Source of the DNA: Phascolomyces articulosus | Lineage: Eukaryota > Mucoromycota > Mucoromycetes > Mucorales > Lichtheimiaceae | Assembly (NCBI GenBank): GCA_025677815.1 | Contig: JAIXMP010000013.1 | Location: 496,001-560,000, forward strand | Direction: 5' to 3' | Length of the DNA stretch: 64,000 nucleotides | Part shown: positions 11,737 to 23,441 of the stretch, in pieces | How the letters are laid out: each line of letters starts with the position of its first letter | Position numbering within the stretch: the first letter of the stretch is position 1 | The notes under the pieces: model-generated | What the model was told of the DNA's origin: nothing | Seen by the model: the letters and a program-made list of their open reading frames with translations, nothing else | Database searches by the model: none | Program-made: the position numbers and the translations under genes

Positions 11737-14700
11737 TAATAATATTCTTTTTCAGCATTCCACCATTCCCCAACCTTCTTTCTGCATATTCTCGTATTCT
11801 TTCTTATATATATACAACAATAACAACAACAAAAAAAGCTATTTAATTATCAGATAAATCAATGCAACTCACTCATGTTTCTCTTTTTCTGTTTGTTTGT
11901 TTGTTTGTTTGTCTTTTTTTTCCTTTTCGGTACCTGTTTCAACATTTTTGAATGATTTAATTTAGACTGTGTATATGAAACTTTAGAATTTCATTTATAA
12001 ATCAACATGGTCATCCATTGAAATTGTAAATAATAACAGCGTGCATTGATTCAAATTAAATTTACAATTTTTGGGCTTTCTTATCATGTATATGGATAAC
12101 AAAATTACAATAATGAAAAATTAATACAAGTCAAAGAGATACAATAGTAAATAATAATAGTAATAATTACTTATATAATAATACGTAATAATAATGGTTT
12201 CATATATGTATATAAGAGTGAGTACATCGATGTAAAAGTCAATAGATTCTATTTCGGGTCGACTACCATGTATATAAAGTTACTTTATTTATTATCTCAG
12301 TGGGCCATTGATATCGCCTCTGGTGAAGTACGACTAATAAAAGTTTCCAATATTACAATAAGCACTAGGTAAACATGGATGGGTTTCATATTTCAGCTTA
12401 AGTTGAAGTAACTAACATTATTAGAATTAAAACCATTTCTTCTGTACGATGATTGTAATTTTAAATAAATGACTGGATTGTTAGTGTTTAATATTCCATA
12501 GTTTAAAGGCATATAATAACTTTTTCCTTGTTCGATGCAATCGGGAATTGTCGTATCTACTACTGATTAGGATGTGGGATGAGGGTTGTGTGTGTAAGTG
12601 CATATCTTATATACATGGTAAATTTTACATTTCCTTAATGTTGGTATGTTGGTGGTAGGTGAGGAGAACTGTACGGGCTGTTGTTGGCAAAATATTTAGA
12701 ATGTGGGGGGAGGGTTTCAATGTTCGATTAATGGATGGATTTACTAGTTCTGATAAATTGACGTTACTAGGAAATATACTTTTTCATTTCTGATTTTCAA
12801 TATGATAATTCCAAATCATCTTGGCATTTCGTTGTACCATCGCGTCGATCCTAAAATATATAGGTTTATCAGTATATTTGTTACACCAATTGCAAATCAT
12901 TGTTTCATAAAAAAACAAATACAACAATCCTTACCGGGACGTAATTACCAAAAGAATTACATATAATCGAGAAGGATTTTGGGATCGTCTGAATATTTTG
13001 TAGGCAATATTACATCTATCCCCTATATATACACCAGGTGGTAGGTGACTAATACTCCACAATCATATATCACGATCTATTTAAAAAAAAACTACAAACA
13101 ATAAATCATTAGGACACAATTTGGATTAACTATAATACTTTCAAATATCATCATTCCGATCTAGTCAAAGTCATTGTATATACATACCATGTGTATGAAT
13201 GCAGTAGAGTTTCAATTTTGATATTGTTCATAGCAGGGCATACTTGAAATCATCGTCCACTGTTTTGAACATTGCAATGGAAACAAATATACCTTTGTGG
13301 AAGTCGAAATTTAATTTGATGTTATCACTTTTGTCAAATTCACGGGAGGTTTCTAATAATAACACCTCCAAATAGCTATTTTCATTATTACAACAAAAGA
13401 TTACATCTGTTTTATAGCAAGATTGATCGCCTACTTGCTCGTTGCTGATGTTGCGTAGCGGTTCAGACATCGAATACAGTTTTTCATTACCAAGAAAAGA
13501 TTGACTGCGACGATGGTTATTTTTAAAATGCATTGAGTGGTTCCTTGGTGGCTGGATGGATTAATGGTTCATTCCAAATGGTTCCAGAATGAGAGAGATC
13601 GGTATATTTGGTTGACAGACATCACATATCCCAAATGAAACCATAAAGTTAAAGAGATTATCCATGATCACCATTTATTGTATTCTCCTCTCCAATATAT
13701 CCAATTATAAATTAGGTATAGTGAATAGATATTCATGTATATAAACAAAGATCACATTAGCCTCATTCTTAATGATGGAATCATCAAAGTCGTTCATTTT
13801 TTCTATATTGTCGAAGTTCATGGTTGATGGCAGCTATCAAAAGTAGCACATAGCTCTACGTACTTGGATGGAATGGAATGAATTTAGATCAATATTAATG
13901 TTAGTTGTTGTATGGAATCGAGTGTTTTTTTTTCTTCAATGACAATCGCCACTCTCTATACCTTTATATAACATATATTATTGCTTAACACATAATTTGC
14001 AATTAACAGGCTTGTTTATATTTTGGTTGGTTACACTAACAAATATCTATATATCATTCTGAACATATAATGTGTAAAAATATAATAATATAAATTGAGA
14101 AAGAATGGCTACGCATCGATTTTTTAAGAGTTGTTGCTGAAGTAATATATAAATGCGCCTAGAATAACACTTCTGAATTACACATATTGTCAAATGATGA
14201 TGTAATGATACGTAAAAAGAAAATACCGCTTACCAGCTTGATATGATATATACATATAGAGTAAATGACTAATAAAGCAAAGTACTAAGTTATATATCTC
14301 TGGGTACATATCATTTTATACAAAGTAGAAATTTACGTATCAAGAAGGTTGTAGGGTTTATCCAGCACTTACATTTCAAATACAACTGACAACATTTTAG
14401 TATCCATGACATTAAATTTTGAAAATGGGTAAATCATTATATTGGTGAACTAATCAATAAATTTTCTCATAATATATACTATGGAGGGAGGGAAATAACA
14501 CACCCGATACCTATATTTATATACTGTACATTGGACCTTTTTTTCATCTATACTATGATCGCACTCCCTTCTTCTGGGGTCTTCCTCTAATCCTTTTACT
14601 ATTATCCATTTCGATTCTCAAGCTAAAAATAATAGCAAGTTTAAGATCATTAAGAAATAAATAAATATACATAATATGAAAAACGATTGCATGTTACAAT

Positions 14701-15049
14701 ATACTGTGCTTTTTTTTTCATTTTTATATAACTAGTAGACAATAATCAGATTAACTCTAATTATCCAAGTCAAAAAGTTAGTTGCATAAAACATTTTGTA
14801 CCACATAAACCTGTTTTAACTGGAAAGTTAATTTCTTGTCGTGAGATAATTTCTTGGATAATTAACCCCCCAACCCTCCTTCCTTCTATTCTTTATTCAT
14901 AACTTTTTTTATATATGCAACTTTGAAGGAGAGAAAATAATAGGTTATTTTATCATAGTATACTACAGCCTCTATTTTTTTTTGTGTGGTTTTTTTCCCT
15001 TATAACTTATTTGTTCTTACTTTTTCCTTCTCTCCTTTTTTTTTTTCCA
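11737..15049. other. Gene-poor region with one unassigned ORF
   Basis: About 3.3 kb with no supported complete gene. One 101-codon minus-strand ORF is described separately at 13228-13533. The rest is AT-rich with TA-rich and (TAA)n stretches and no visible repeat unit or RNA gene. Confidence 0.45.
13228..13533 (-). pseudogene. Unassigned 101-codon ORF, possible gene fragment
   Basis: Open frame of 101 codons ending LETSREFDKSDNIKLNF, DFHKGIFVSIAMFKTVDDDF. The C-terminal segment has an amphipathic, protein-like composition unlike surrounding random ORFs, and reminds me of lineage-specific hypothetical proteins in Mucorales, but I cannot name a family. It lies alone in a gene-poor stretch with no continuation on either side, so a decayed fragment is as likely as a small gene. 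Confidence 0.25.
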
Positions 15050-16614
15050 ATGTCAACAATACAACAAAATAACAATAATAATCAGGATGAACAACAATGG
15101 TCATCTTTATTAAATCCATCAACACAAGAATATTTTCGAAAGTGTCGAATTTGTTTGGAAAAAGACGATAAAAAAAATCTCATCTCACCATGCAAATGCA
15201 AAGGATCAATGTAATACATTATTATCATTTATTTTTATTCTAAGAAAAACTCAACAGACCCAAAAAAAAATAATAATAATTGACTTATCATTTTTTTTAA
15301 AAAAAAATACAAATATAGAAAATATGTTCATGCTCATTGTATAGCGTCATGGAGAAGATCATTGGCACATAATGGACGATATAAAGAATTATATCATTGT
15401 ACTTTATGTCAACAACAATTTCAAATACGCCATAGAAGACGATGGGCGGCAATACTAAACTACAGAGGTAAAAAGAGGGACAAATATACAAAAAGAGAAA
15501 AGCTTGAGTATTATATTTACACCTTGATAAACTATTTGTAGCTTTTCGCGTTTTAGCAACTGCTGTCATTCTTATACTCTTTCTTATTCCTGCAGGTAGG
15601 AATAAAATAAACAAAGGATTTTTTTATGCTAAAAATAAATAATAACAGCAATATTTCTTTCTTCTTTTATTAGGCACTTTAATGAAAACTTTGATTCATT
15701 TATCTGTACAATTATCAAATTATCCAGGTGGATTCCATGAAGTATGGAATACTGGATCATTGATGAAAGTGATCATTTCATCAGCAGAAAATTCATTACG
15801 ACGATCATTTCTTATCTTTACTGACCTTCAACCTGACGAAACCTTTTCATCTTCATTTTCAACACAACGTAAAGTCCTTTATACACCATTTCCTGTATGT
15901 TTTCGATCACCCTCTAATACCGATCATTCACTTGTGGCCAACACATTGTTGTATTACTTTTTATTCCCATTGGCAGACGATCGATTATGGCAATTCATAT
16001 TATGTCGTCTAGAACATCTTCATCTTGGCTTTTTTTTATTGGGCAGTATCAACAATATCTGGTTTACATACAAGATTCTAAATGATATGTTCGATATTGT
16101 ATTGGCCGTTCAGCAACAAGATCAAGTGGATGAGGGTGTGGATGATGGTGTCATGATGGCACCTGTTGTACAACAGCAGGAACATGAACAAGAAGGAGGA
16201 AGAGAAGAAGACGGAAATCAAGAACATGATATAATGCAAGCAGCTGGTGCTGTGGCAGTAGCAGTTCAAAATGACCAACGAATTGATAATATTACACGTC
16301 GATTGGGTAAGCTGGTCAAAGGATTCTTATTGACCTATTGTTGTTCATTGGTCGTCCTGTTTTGGATCCACTTTAATTTATTTGCGTTCCACATTGATGC
16401 TCAAGGACCAGAGGACCCAACTATGGTAGATCATACCGAGGAAGAGGTATATAGTTCAAGACAATTTGTTGCCGAGTTTCCATTATGGACATTTCGTTGG
16501 GTTACATTAGGTATTGCTGTAGGTGATTTTGCAACACGCGGTATCTATGGTTGGCTAGGAAGGATTACAATCTGCGTTGATGATGAAGAAGTGATATCCC
16601 GTACCATAGTGTAA
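15050..16614 (+). CDS. RING-CH (MARCH-type) membrane E3 ubiquitin ligase
   Basis: Four exons (15050-15210, 15319-15467, 15542-15595, 15674-16614) give 434 residues. The N-terminus carries a RING-CH domain: CRICLEKDDKKNLISPCKCK, then GSIKYVHAHCIASWRR created by the first splice, and CTLCQQQF. The C4HC3 spacing and the Trp after the histidine/cysteine pair are the MARCH signature. Hydrophobic segments follow: one from exon 3 (RVLATAVILILFLIPAGTLM), then clusters in exon 4 (LWQFILCRLEHLHLGFFLLG; LLTYCCSLVVLFWIHFNLFA; LGIAVGDFATRGIYGWLGRI). An acidic Gln/Glu-rich loop separates the second and third. The protein is predicted to ubiquitinate substrates at an internal membrane, possibly the ER or mitochondrion. 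The start ATG follows a pyrimidine-rich leader; an upstream in-frame ATG at 14984 would add a hydrophobic leader and is less likely. Confidence 0.88.
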
Positions 16615-16947
16615 ACAAAAACAGAAAAATTGAATTGTTCATTGATTGGATCATTTCCCATCATGGTATTCAAAAAAAAAAGCCAATGGCACAAAGCTTC
16701 ATTCATTTATCTTTTCATGTCCTGATGCCCTTCATTTTTAACCTTTATCCGCACATCAAACATTACATCAAATCATTTATATTTCTTCTCCCCCTCCATC
16801 CTTCGTTCGTTCTTTTTTTTAATTTTAATGTCCACATCCAACATGTTCAACCACAATAATAAGAAAACCAAAAAGAAGAAAAAGAAATTGTTTGCATTAT
16901 TCAGACTGCTTTTTTAATGGCGTATAGAATGAAGAATATTACAAAAC
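16615..16947. other. Convergent 3' flank
   Basis: 333 bases between the stop codons of the RING-CH ligase and RPS3. It is AT-rich; nothing further is seen. Confidence 0.6.
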
Positions 16948-17632
16948 TTATTGTGCCTCAACTTCAGGAGCGGCAGCAACAGGTTCAGCGGGTCTGCCAA
17001 AGTCTTGGCTGACGGGTTCACTGATGAAAGTTTCATCCTATTAAGAAAGAAAATAATAATAATAATGAATAACCAAAATCCCAAGCAATATGTTCAAAAG
17101 ATCTCAAGTAATAAAAAATTGCTTACCTTAGGTTCAAGGATGGTGATAACATCAGGAAGAGGGTTCTTGGGACCCTGGCGACCGGAAGGATCGCTGTCAA
17201 GCATAATCTTAACCTTGATACCAAGGACACCTTGACGCAACAAAACGTGACGAACAGCAGTGGTGATGAAGTCACGGGTGGGTTGACCGGAGTGGATCAT
17301 GAAACCGTCACCGAACTTCATGGCCTTAGCACGAGCAGCACGGAGCTTACCAGAGACAACGACTTCACAGCCCTTGGCACCAGATTCCATGACAAAACGG
17401 ACGACACCATAGCAAGCACGACGGACAGCCAAACCGTTCAACAACTTGTACTTGACGGATTCAGCTTGAGCAATAGCGCACAAGCCACGGTTTTGGACAC
17501 GCTCAGCGTACAACTCAACAGTGTTTTCGGCGAAGCGGAAACGCTTTTGAACCAAGGTGGTCAATTCACGGATACGGCGACCCTTTTCACCAAGAACGTT
17601 TTGGGTGTGAGTGGCACGGATGATGATTCTAT

Positions 17633-17663
<31 letters not shown>

Positions 17664-18229
17664 TGGCTATCGTTAATATCTATGTTTTTACTTTACATCC
17701 TATCTCTCTCGACTCTTTCCCCTCTTCTAAAAATATAGAAAAGTCGTTGTTGGTTGAATGATAAGAAAACGTACTCGGTACGGGTAGGGGTGTTGCGGAC
17801 TTCAACACCGGCGTAACCATCTTCAGCAAGTTCGCGGGTCAAGAATTCGTTCAATTCGGCGTAGAAGACACCATCAGCGACCTAGTTTGTCATAATGATA
17901 TAAATGGGTCCATTTAGTTTTTTTATATAATAATTATAAAAAAGACAAAGAAAAAGACAATCCAACTTGTCAATCGCCAAGCGTTTCAGAATACTTACGA
18001 ACTAAAAAATTATTGGAAAATCAAGGTGCATTGGTAATTAAAATATAAATATATATATATATAGATTGAAAATACAACAAAGGATGAAAATTATTAGTTT
18101 CATCAATTATCCATCCATCCATTCTCTTCATCCATCTATCCACGTATTCATCTATTCGAGTGTTGTCTATCGTATCATGTCTATTCTACCTTTCTCTTCT
18201 TGGAGATCTGAGCGGCAGCAGCAGCCATA
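16948..18229 (-). CDS. RPS3: 40S ribosomal protein S3 (uS3)
   Basis: Small-subunit protein at the mRNA entry site, 246 residues. Five coding exons in transcription order: 18191-18229, 17999-18001, 17775-17881, 17127-17628 and 16948-17037. Exon 1 encodes [13 protein letters not shown]. Exon 2 is a single TTC (Phe) codon between a T-rich acceptor (ttttttag) and a perfect donor (gtaagt). Exon 3 encodes [13 protein letters not shown] and onward. The joined KRKFVADGVF matches the conserved uS3 N-terminus, where yeast has KRKLVADGVF. The KH-2 domain shows [12 protein letters not shown] with the GxxG loop, and the C-terminal uS3 signature [20 protein letters not shown] and IHSGQP is intact. The last exon encodes the acidic/Ala-rich tail ending EVEAQ. 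Introns are 189, 117, 146 and 89 nt. Confidence 0.95.
17999..18001 (-). other. RPS3: Putative 3-nt micro-exon of RPS3
   Basis: A TTC codon lies between an acceptor (ttttttag) and a donor (gtaagt). Both flanking introns are phase 0, so skipping keeps the frame but deletes the hydrophobic residue that family members place between the KKRK and VADG motifs. Confidence 0.75.
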
Positions 18230-18492
18230 TTGGTCAGGTTGGAAAAGGAGGTTCTATAGTTACAGCCCTTCGAGCATTTTACAGCCTTCCCAACATTTTT
18301 GAAGACCGACGTCGTCCATTGGGTGCTGGAAACTCCACATCACTTAATTTCTCTCTCCCACTCATAAATCATGACCATACACATTTTTAAATTTATTATT
18401 ATGCAAATTGGTATATTATTTATTTATATGTGTGCTATGTCCATGTATCGTGTTGTAAAATGAAATATATTCTTTGATCGGCTGTATATTTA

Positions 18493-19332
18493 TTAAACAC
18501 AGAAAAATTCATTTGTGATTTCGTTAAAGAAAGCCATTGATTCTTGTACAGTCATTCTACAACGAACAGGTCGACTCATATCTTCTTCATCCATAAGTAA
18601 TACTATTTCTTGATCTTGATCTTCCTTATCATCGCCATGCAACAACATGTTTTCCTTTCTTGGTCGTACTCGCTAAAAAATGGATTAATATATGTTGATG
18701 ATAAATAATCCTTATAAATTCTTGAACTTTGTTCACATTCCAGAACCAAACTAGAATTAAACAAGATAACACAATGTACATACCCGAATACGTTCTTCAA
18801 GCGTTGTTTCTTCACCATATTCTCCAACAATAGCTGACCAAATTTCTTTCACTGAATGCATATTTCGTATATGACAAATAATGTTTTCTTCGTCAGTATG
18901 ATTATCAGAAAATAAAGAGATGGATGTATTAGTGTTTTTACTTGAGAAAGGTAAAGACGAACAGCTACTGCTGCTGCTGCTGCTTGTGTTATATACGTTA
19001 TTGTTACTATCGTTGTTGTCAATTGCTCTTGTTGGGGATGGTGTAAAATATCGAGTAATGGAATGGTTTTTGGTAGAGCTTGTACCCTTGGCAGCAGTGG
19101 TCGTAGATTCAGGCGATTTTCGTTTCCTCCTGGCAAGTGAAGACAATGTAGTAGTGTTGTTAGTCTTTTTTACTGGTGAACTGTTAGTGATCGTCGTAGG
19201 AGCAATTTTTATAGGATCTTGTTGGGTTATGGCGGATGGGTACAATGCTGACTTGGTATTAGGAAGAGTACCACTCACATTATTCGATTTGCGTACATTA
19301 AATGCAAGCTTCCCATTAGTTAAGTTCGACAT
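18493..19332 (-). CDS. Small disordered protein with PIP-box-like motif
   Basis: I do not recognise the family. Two exons, 18784-19332 and 18493-18672, give 242 residues. The intron 18673-18783 starts gtatgt and ends ttttttag. The N-terminal half is Ser/Thr/Lys-rich and predicted disordered, with a basic cluster LARRKRKSPES that could be a nuclear localisation signal. It is followed by KNHSITRYFTPSP, close to a PCNA-interacting PIP box (Q-x-x-I/L-x-x-F/Y-F) with Asn in the Gln position. The C-terminal half is more ordered: CHIRNMHSVKEIWSAIVGEY, TTLEERIR, then after the splice an acidic segment and RMTVQESMAFFNEITNEFF. The start at 19332 was chosen over an upstream in-frame ATG because it begins the conserved-looking MSNLTNGKLAFNVRK. 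Two MCB-like sites lie 90-120 bases upstream. A replication or repair role is inference. Confidence 0.72.
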
Positions 19333-19422
19333 TAGAATATATCCATAAAGAGAGGAAAGGGAGGAAGAAAAAAACTGTGTTGAGAAAAGGAGGAAAGGCA
19401 ACACAAAGAATTAAAAAAAAGA

Positions 19423-19454
19423 ACGCGTTGTGCCTAAAAAAAATTATCTCGCGT
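19423..19454 (-). promoter_or_regulatory. MCB-like pair upstream of the PIP-box-like gene
   Basis: ACGCGT at 19423-19428 and ACGCGA (reverse complement of TCGCGT at 19449-19454) lie about 91-122 bases upstream of the start codon at 19332. They resemble MBF-bound cell-cycle boxes. The arrangement parallels that upstream of thymidylate synthase. Confidence 0.5.
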
Positions 19455-20257
19455 AAATTTAAATAGCCAACATAAAAATACAAGTAAGGAATAATATTAA
19501 AATTCTTTTTATAATAATAATTCATTCAGTCTGATCTTTTTGTCGTAGAATATTGTTTTTAAATATGAGGGAATGGATAAAGTAAGATTTTGGTTAAGTG
19601 TTTTGCATAACTTAACAGCTATCTCTGTACCTGGATGATAAGTTGTTTCTTGTTTTACAAACAATCTTAATTACAACAAGGAGTCTTTTGGTAAGCTATT
19701 ATTTTGTAGCTATCGATAAATCTCCAACCTGGTGCAAACATCCTTTTAAGCAGGGAAAATTATGGCTTTATTAATCATCAAGTTTTATTTTTGTTTCTAC
19801 TGATGCTTTACGATGATGATGATAAATTAAATGAGATAAGTAGTGCCATACCAATTTTATCATCGATAACAATATACAAAGAATGTTGTAAGTATATTCA
19901 TTAACCATGGAGATCATGTTACTATAATGGTGGAATAGAACAAACGAAATTCCTAAGACCATATTATGTATAATTATCATAGCTAAGCAAACATAGATAT
20001 CATCAAATAAAAAGATAAACCTCTGGTATTTAAAAGAGATATAACAAAAATGGCATTCACGATATAAAGAAAAGCTATTTGACAGCTCATGTCGAATGTG
20101 TCACTTCAAAACTCACCTCCGACTAAGGCCAACGTGCAACGTTTCAGCCACCTATACAAAGCGTTTCCCCACCTGCTCTTACCTGCACTTTAACTTTCCA
20201 CCCTTTTTTTTTATTTCTTACTCCTCTCCCTTTCATCCCTTTAAAACTTCATCCAAA

Positions 20258-22868
20258 ATGTAAGGTTTCTCCATTTTGTATTGTTATTCCAATCAATAAC
20301 TGATACACAAAATAAATTCAGTTTCATAACTCATGTACTTTATTTATTTTTAGGGCGTCCTCTGCCTTGAAAATGATCAACCCAAACTCGGATGTTGCTC
20401 GACGCGGTCAAGCACTCCAACTTAATATTACTGCTGCGATCGGTCTTCAAGATGTCTTGCGATCCAACTTGGGTCCCCGAGGAACCATCAAAATGTAAGA
20501 CTTTAAAGAAACGATGAAACACGAAAATAAAAATAAAATACAAAGATCGGATGTCAAAAAGGAACAGATGACGAAAAAAAAAAAAACTATGCTGTCATGA
20601 ATTGATGAAAAAAATAATAATTGTTTTTTTTTCAATGACGCGTTTGACTCATCAAATTTTATTCGACATTTCCTTCTTTTGATGACACGATGTTTTTTCA
20701 TTTTATTAATTTCAAACTATTTTGTTGACATATATATTGACACGTAATGATGGGGATGGGTCTATTTTATTTTTTAGGTTGGTTGATGGTGCTGGTGCTA
20801 TTAAGCTTACAAAGGACGGCAAGGTTTTATTGAATGAAATGGTTTGTATTCATATTTTTGTTTTCTTTTTTTTTCTTTTTTTGTTTTTTACAGGCACACA
20901 TTAACATAATTATTCTATAGCAAATTCAACATCCTACTGCTGCTATGATTGCCAAGGCAGCTACTGCACAAGATGAAATCACTGGTGATGGTACTACATC
21001 CATTGTCTTATTGGTTGGTGAACTCTTGAAACAAGCGGAACGCTATGTGTCGGAGGGTCTTCATCCACGTGTCATTACTGAAGGTTATGATATTGCCAAA
21101 AAAGAATCTTTAAAGGTAACAATATTTTAGACAAGGAAAAGTAACGGAGATAGCGTGAGGGAAAGATATCCAGGAGAATGGATCACTGGAAAGGAGAAAT
21201 CAACATGGATGAATTTATTTGTTTGAGAAAAAGAGAAACTCAATGGCAATCGATTTTTTTTTATAGTTCTTGGAAGAATTTAAGACACCAAAGGAAGAAA
21301 TCGATCGTGAATTACTCGTTTCTGTTGCTCGTACTTCACTTCGTACCAAGGTGCATCGTGCATTGGCAGATACTTTGACTGAGGCTGTGGTCGACTCTGT
21401 TCTTGCCATTCAACGTGAAGGTCAACCCATTGACTTGCATATGGTTGAAATCATGAAGATGCAACATCGTTCTGAAACTGAATCCCGACTTGTTCGTGGT
21501 CTTGTATTAGATCATGGTGCTCGTCATCCTGATATGCCCAAGAAGGTCACTGACGCATTCATTCTTACTTTGAATGTTAGTTTGGAATATGAAAAGAGGT
21601 TTGTAAATCCAAATTATAATTATTTTGGGGGTGGCGAAAAAAAAAGTTTCACCCCGCGTTTTGATTGGAGGTATACAGAAAAAGAAAATAGAATCAAGGA
21701 ACTAAAAAAAAAACCTACTCTTTTTTTCATCCATGGGGGTTCATGGTGATGATAATATTTGGTCTATAGTGAAATCAATTCTGGTTTCTTCTATTCAACT
21801 CCTGAACAACGCGAAAAGCTTGTTGAAAGTGAACGAAAGCACGTCGATGAAAAGATTCGCAAGATTGTTGAGTTCAAAAACACTGTGTGTACTGGTGAAA
21901 ATGCCAACAAGGGCTTCGTTATTATCAATCAAAAGGGTATTGATCCCCTTTCTTTGGATATCCTTGCAAAGCACAACATTATGGCACTTCGTCGCGCCAA
22001 GCGACGTAACATGGAACGTCTTCAATTGGCATGTGGTGGTATTGCTCAAAACTCTGTTGATGATCTTTCGCCCGATGTGCTCGGTTATGCGGGTTCGGTG
22101 TATGAACATGTTTTAGGTGAGGAGAAGTATACCTTTGTGGAAGATGTCAAGGACCCCTACAGTGTAACCATCCTTATCAAGGGCCCTAATCCACATACCA
22201 TTGCACAAATCAATGATGCTGTACGTGATGGTTTGCGTGCGGTCAAGAATGCTATCGAAGACAAGTCAGTCGTTGCTGGTGGTGGCGCTTTTGAAGTGGC
22301 ATGTTCCCAACATCTTGTAGAATTCAAAAAGACCGTCAAGGGCCGTGCTAAAATGGGCGTGCAGGCTTTTGCAGATGCTTTGCTTGTTATCCCCAAGGTA
22401 CTTGCACAAAACGCCGGTTTCGATGCCCAAGATGTCATCGTTGCCCTTCAAGAAGAACATCAAGATGGTCATGCCGTTGGTATTGATTTGAAGACTGGTG
22501 AAACCATGGATCCCAAGATTGATGGTGTTTGGAATAATTATAGAGTACATCGTCATATGCTTCACTCATGGTAAGTTATTTCTGAGGCACATATATTTAT
22601 ATCCATGTCTATGCATTGAGATAAAAGAAACATTTCTCTCCAACATTCACCTCCCCCTTCCTTTCTAATGGATATCCACATACACACTCCTTCTTTTTTT
22701 TTTCTTTTGGTCCATATTCGTCACACTCAAATCAAAATCAACTAATTTTTTTCCTCGCTCTCTCTTTTTTTGTTTGATAGCTCTGTGATTGCAAGCAATC
22801 TATTATTGGTTGACGAAATGATGCGTGCAGGACGGACGTCTTTGAAGGGCCCTGACGCAATGGCTTAG
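20258..22868 (+). CDS. CCT6: T-complex protein 1 subunit zeta (CCT6)
   Basis: Subunit of the cytosolic CCT/TRiC chaperonin that folds actin and tubulin; 540 residues. Exons: 20258-20259, 20354-20494, 20778-20841, 20921-21115, 21267-21598, 21770-22570, 22781-22868. The first coding exon holds only AT of the start codon; the donor gtaagg follows and exon 2 supplies G, giving [17 protein letters not shown], which aligns with the zeta N-terminus (LK-x-NP pattern). Chaperonin landmarks: [55 protein letters not shown] (ATP site), [107 protein letters not shown]. These favour zeta over other subunits. If the split start is wrong, translation could begin at the in-frame Met at 20374, losing seven residues. 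Confidence 0.95.
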
Positions 22869-23111
22869 AAAGAATATGGAAGACAATAAAAAAGATTGAA
22901 GAAAAAAAAAAGAGTGGGGTAGCACGTTTTTTATACGAATAACAAACAAAAAAATGAAAAAATATATAAGCAAATCCATTCCACATATTAAAGTAAAATG
23001 TAAAAAGAAAAACTCTTAATAGTTAAAAAGCAAGAGAAAGAATGAATGAATGAAAAAGTATTTCATAATGTGTACATCACAGGAAAAAGCAAAAAAGAAA
23101 AAAAAAAGTAA

Positions 23112-23441
23112 TTACAGCCTTCTATCCACAGCACGAAGTTTTTCACGAATTGCCAAAATACTTTGCTTTACCCACTGATCTTGTTCTCGTAATTCTTGTT
23201 CTTCTCGTCGAAGACGAGCTACTTCTTCTCGAAGTTCTTGTTCTCGAGATAATAACTTGGCTCTCATGGATGAAGAGTCTGCACTAGGACTTGTAGGTGA
23301 AGCATTACCATATTGATGATACATTCCTTTTCCATTATCATTCATCATTCGACTAGGTGGACTCATAGGAGAAGTGGGAGATGACATATTCTTGCGATGA
23401 TAATATGGGCTATTGCCCGCCATTCTTGGATCAGCCATCAT
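23112..23441 (-). CDS. Small coiled-coil protein, unknown
   Basis: Intronless ORF of 109 codons. Not recognised. The N-terminal 55 residues are Ser/Pro/Met-rich with repeated SPTSP motifs, a likely proline-directed phosphorylation region. The C-terminal half is a Glu/Arg heptad-like coiled coil (ELREEVARLRREEQELREQ, then WVKQSILAIREKLRAV). Composition and codon pattern look coding, unlike flanking AT-rich sequence. It lies tail to tail with CCT6, 243 bases away. Start at 23441 has a second Met directly after it. Confidence 0.65.
   Translation of the reverse strand: MMADPRMAGNSPYYHRKNMSSPTSPMSPPSRMMNDNGKGMYHQYGNASPTSPSADSSSMRAKLLSREQELREEVARLRREEQELREQDQWVKQSILAIREKLRAVDRRL

Noticed and set aside
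17232..17738. 168-codon plus-strand ORF over RPS3
   Set aside because: Antisense to a highly conserved ribosomal protein exon; its Ile run is an intronic (TAA)n repeat.
18002..18190. snoRNA inside the first RPS3 intron
   Set aside because: A TGATGA-like C box is present but no CTGA D box or terminal stem could be found.
18920..19348. 142-codon plus-strand ORF
   Set aside because: Antisense to the PIP-box-like gene, whose minus-strand frame splices in phase and shows protein motifs.
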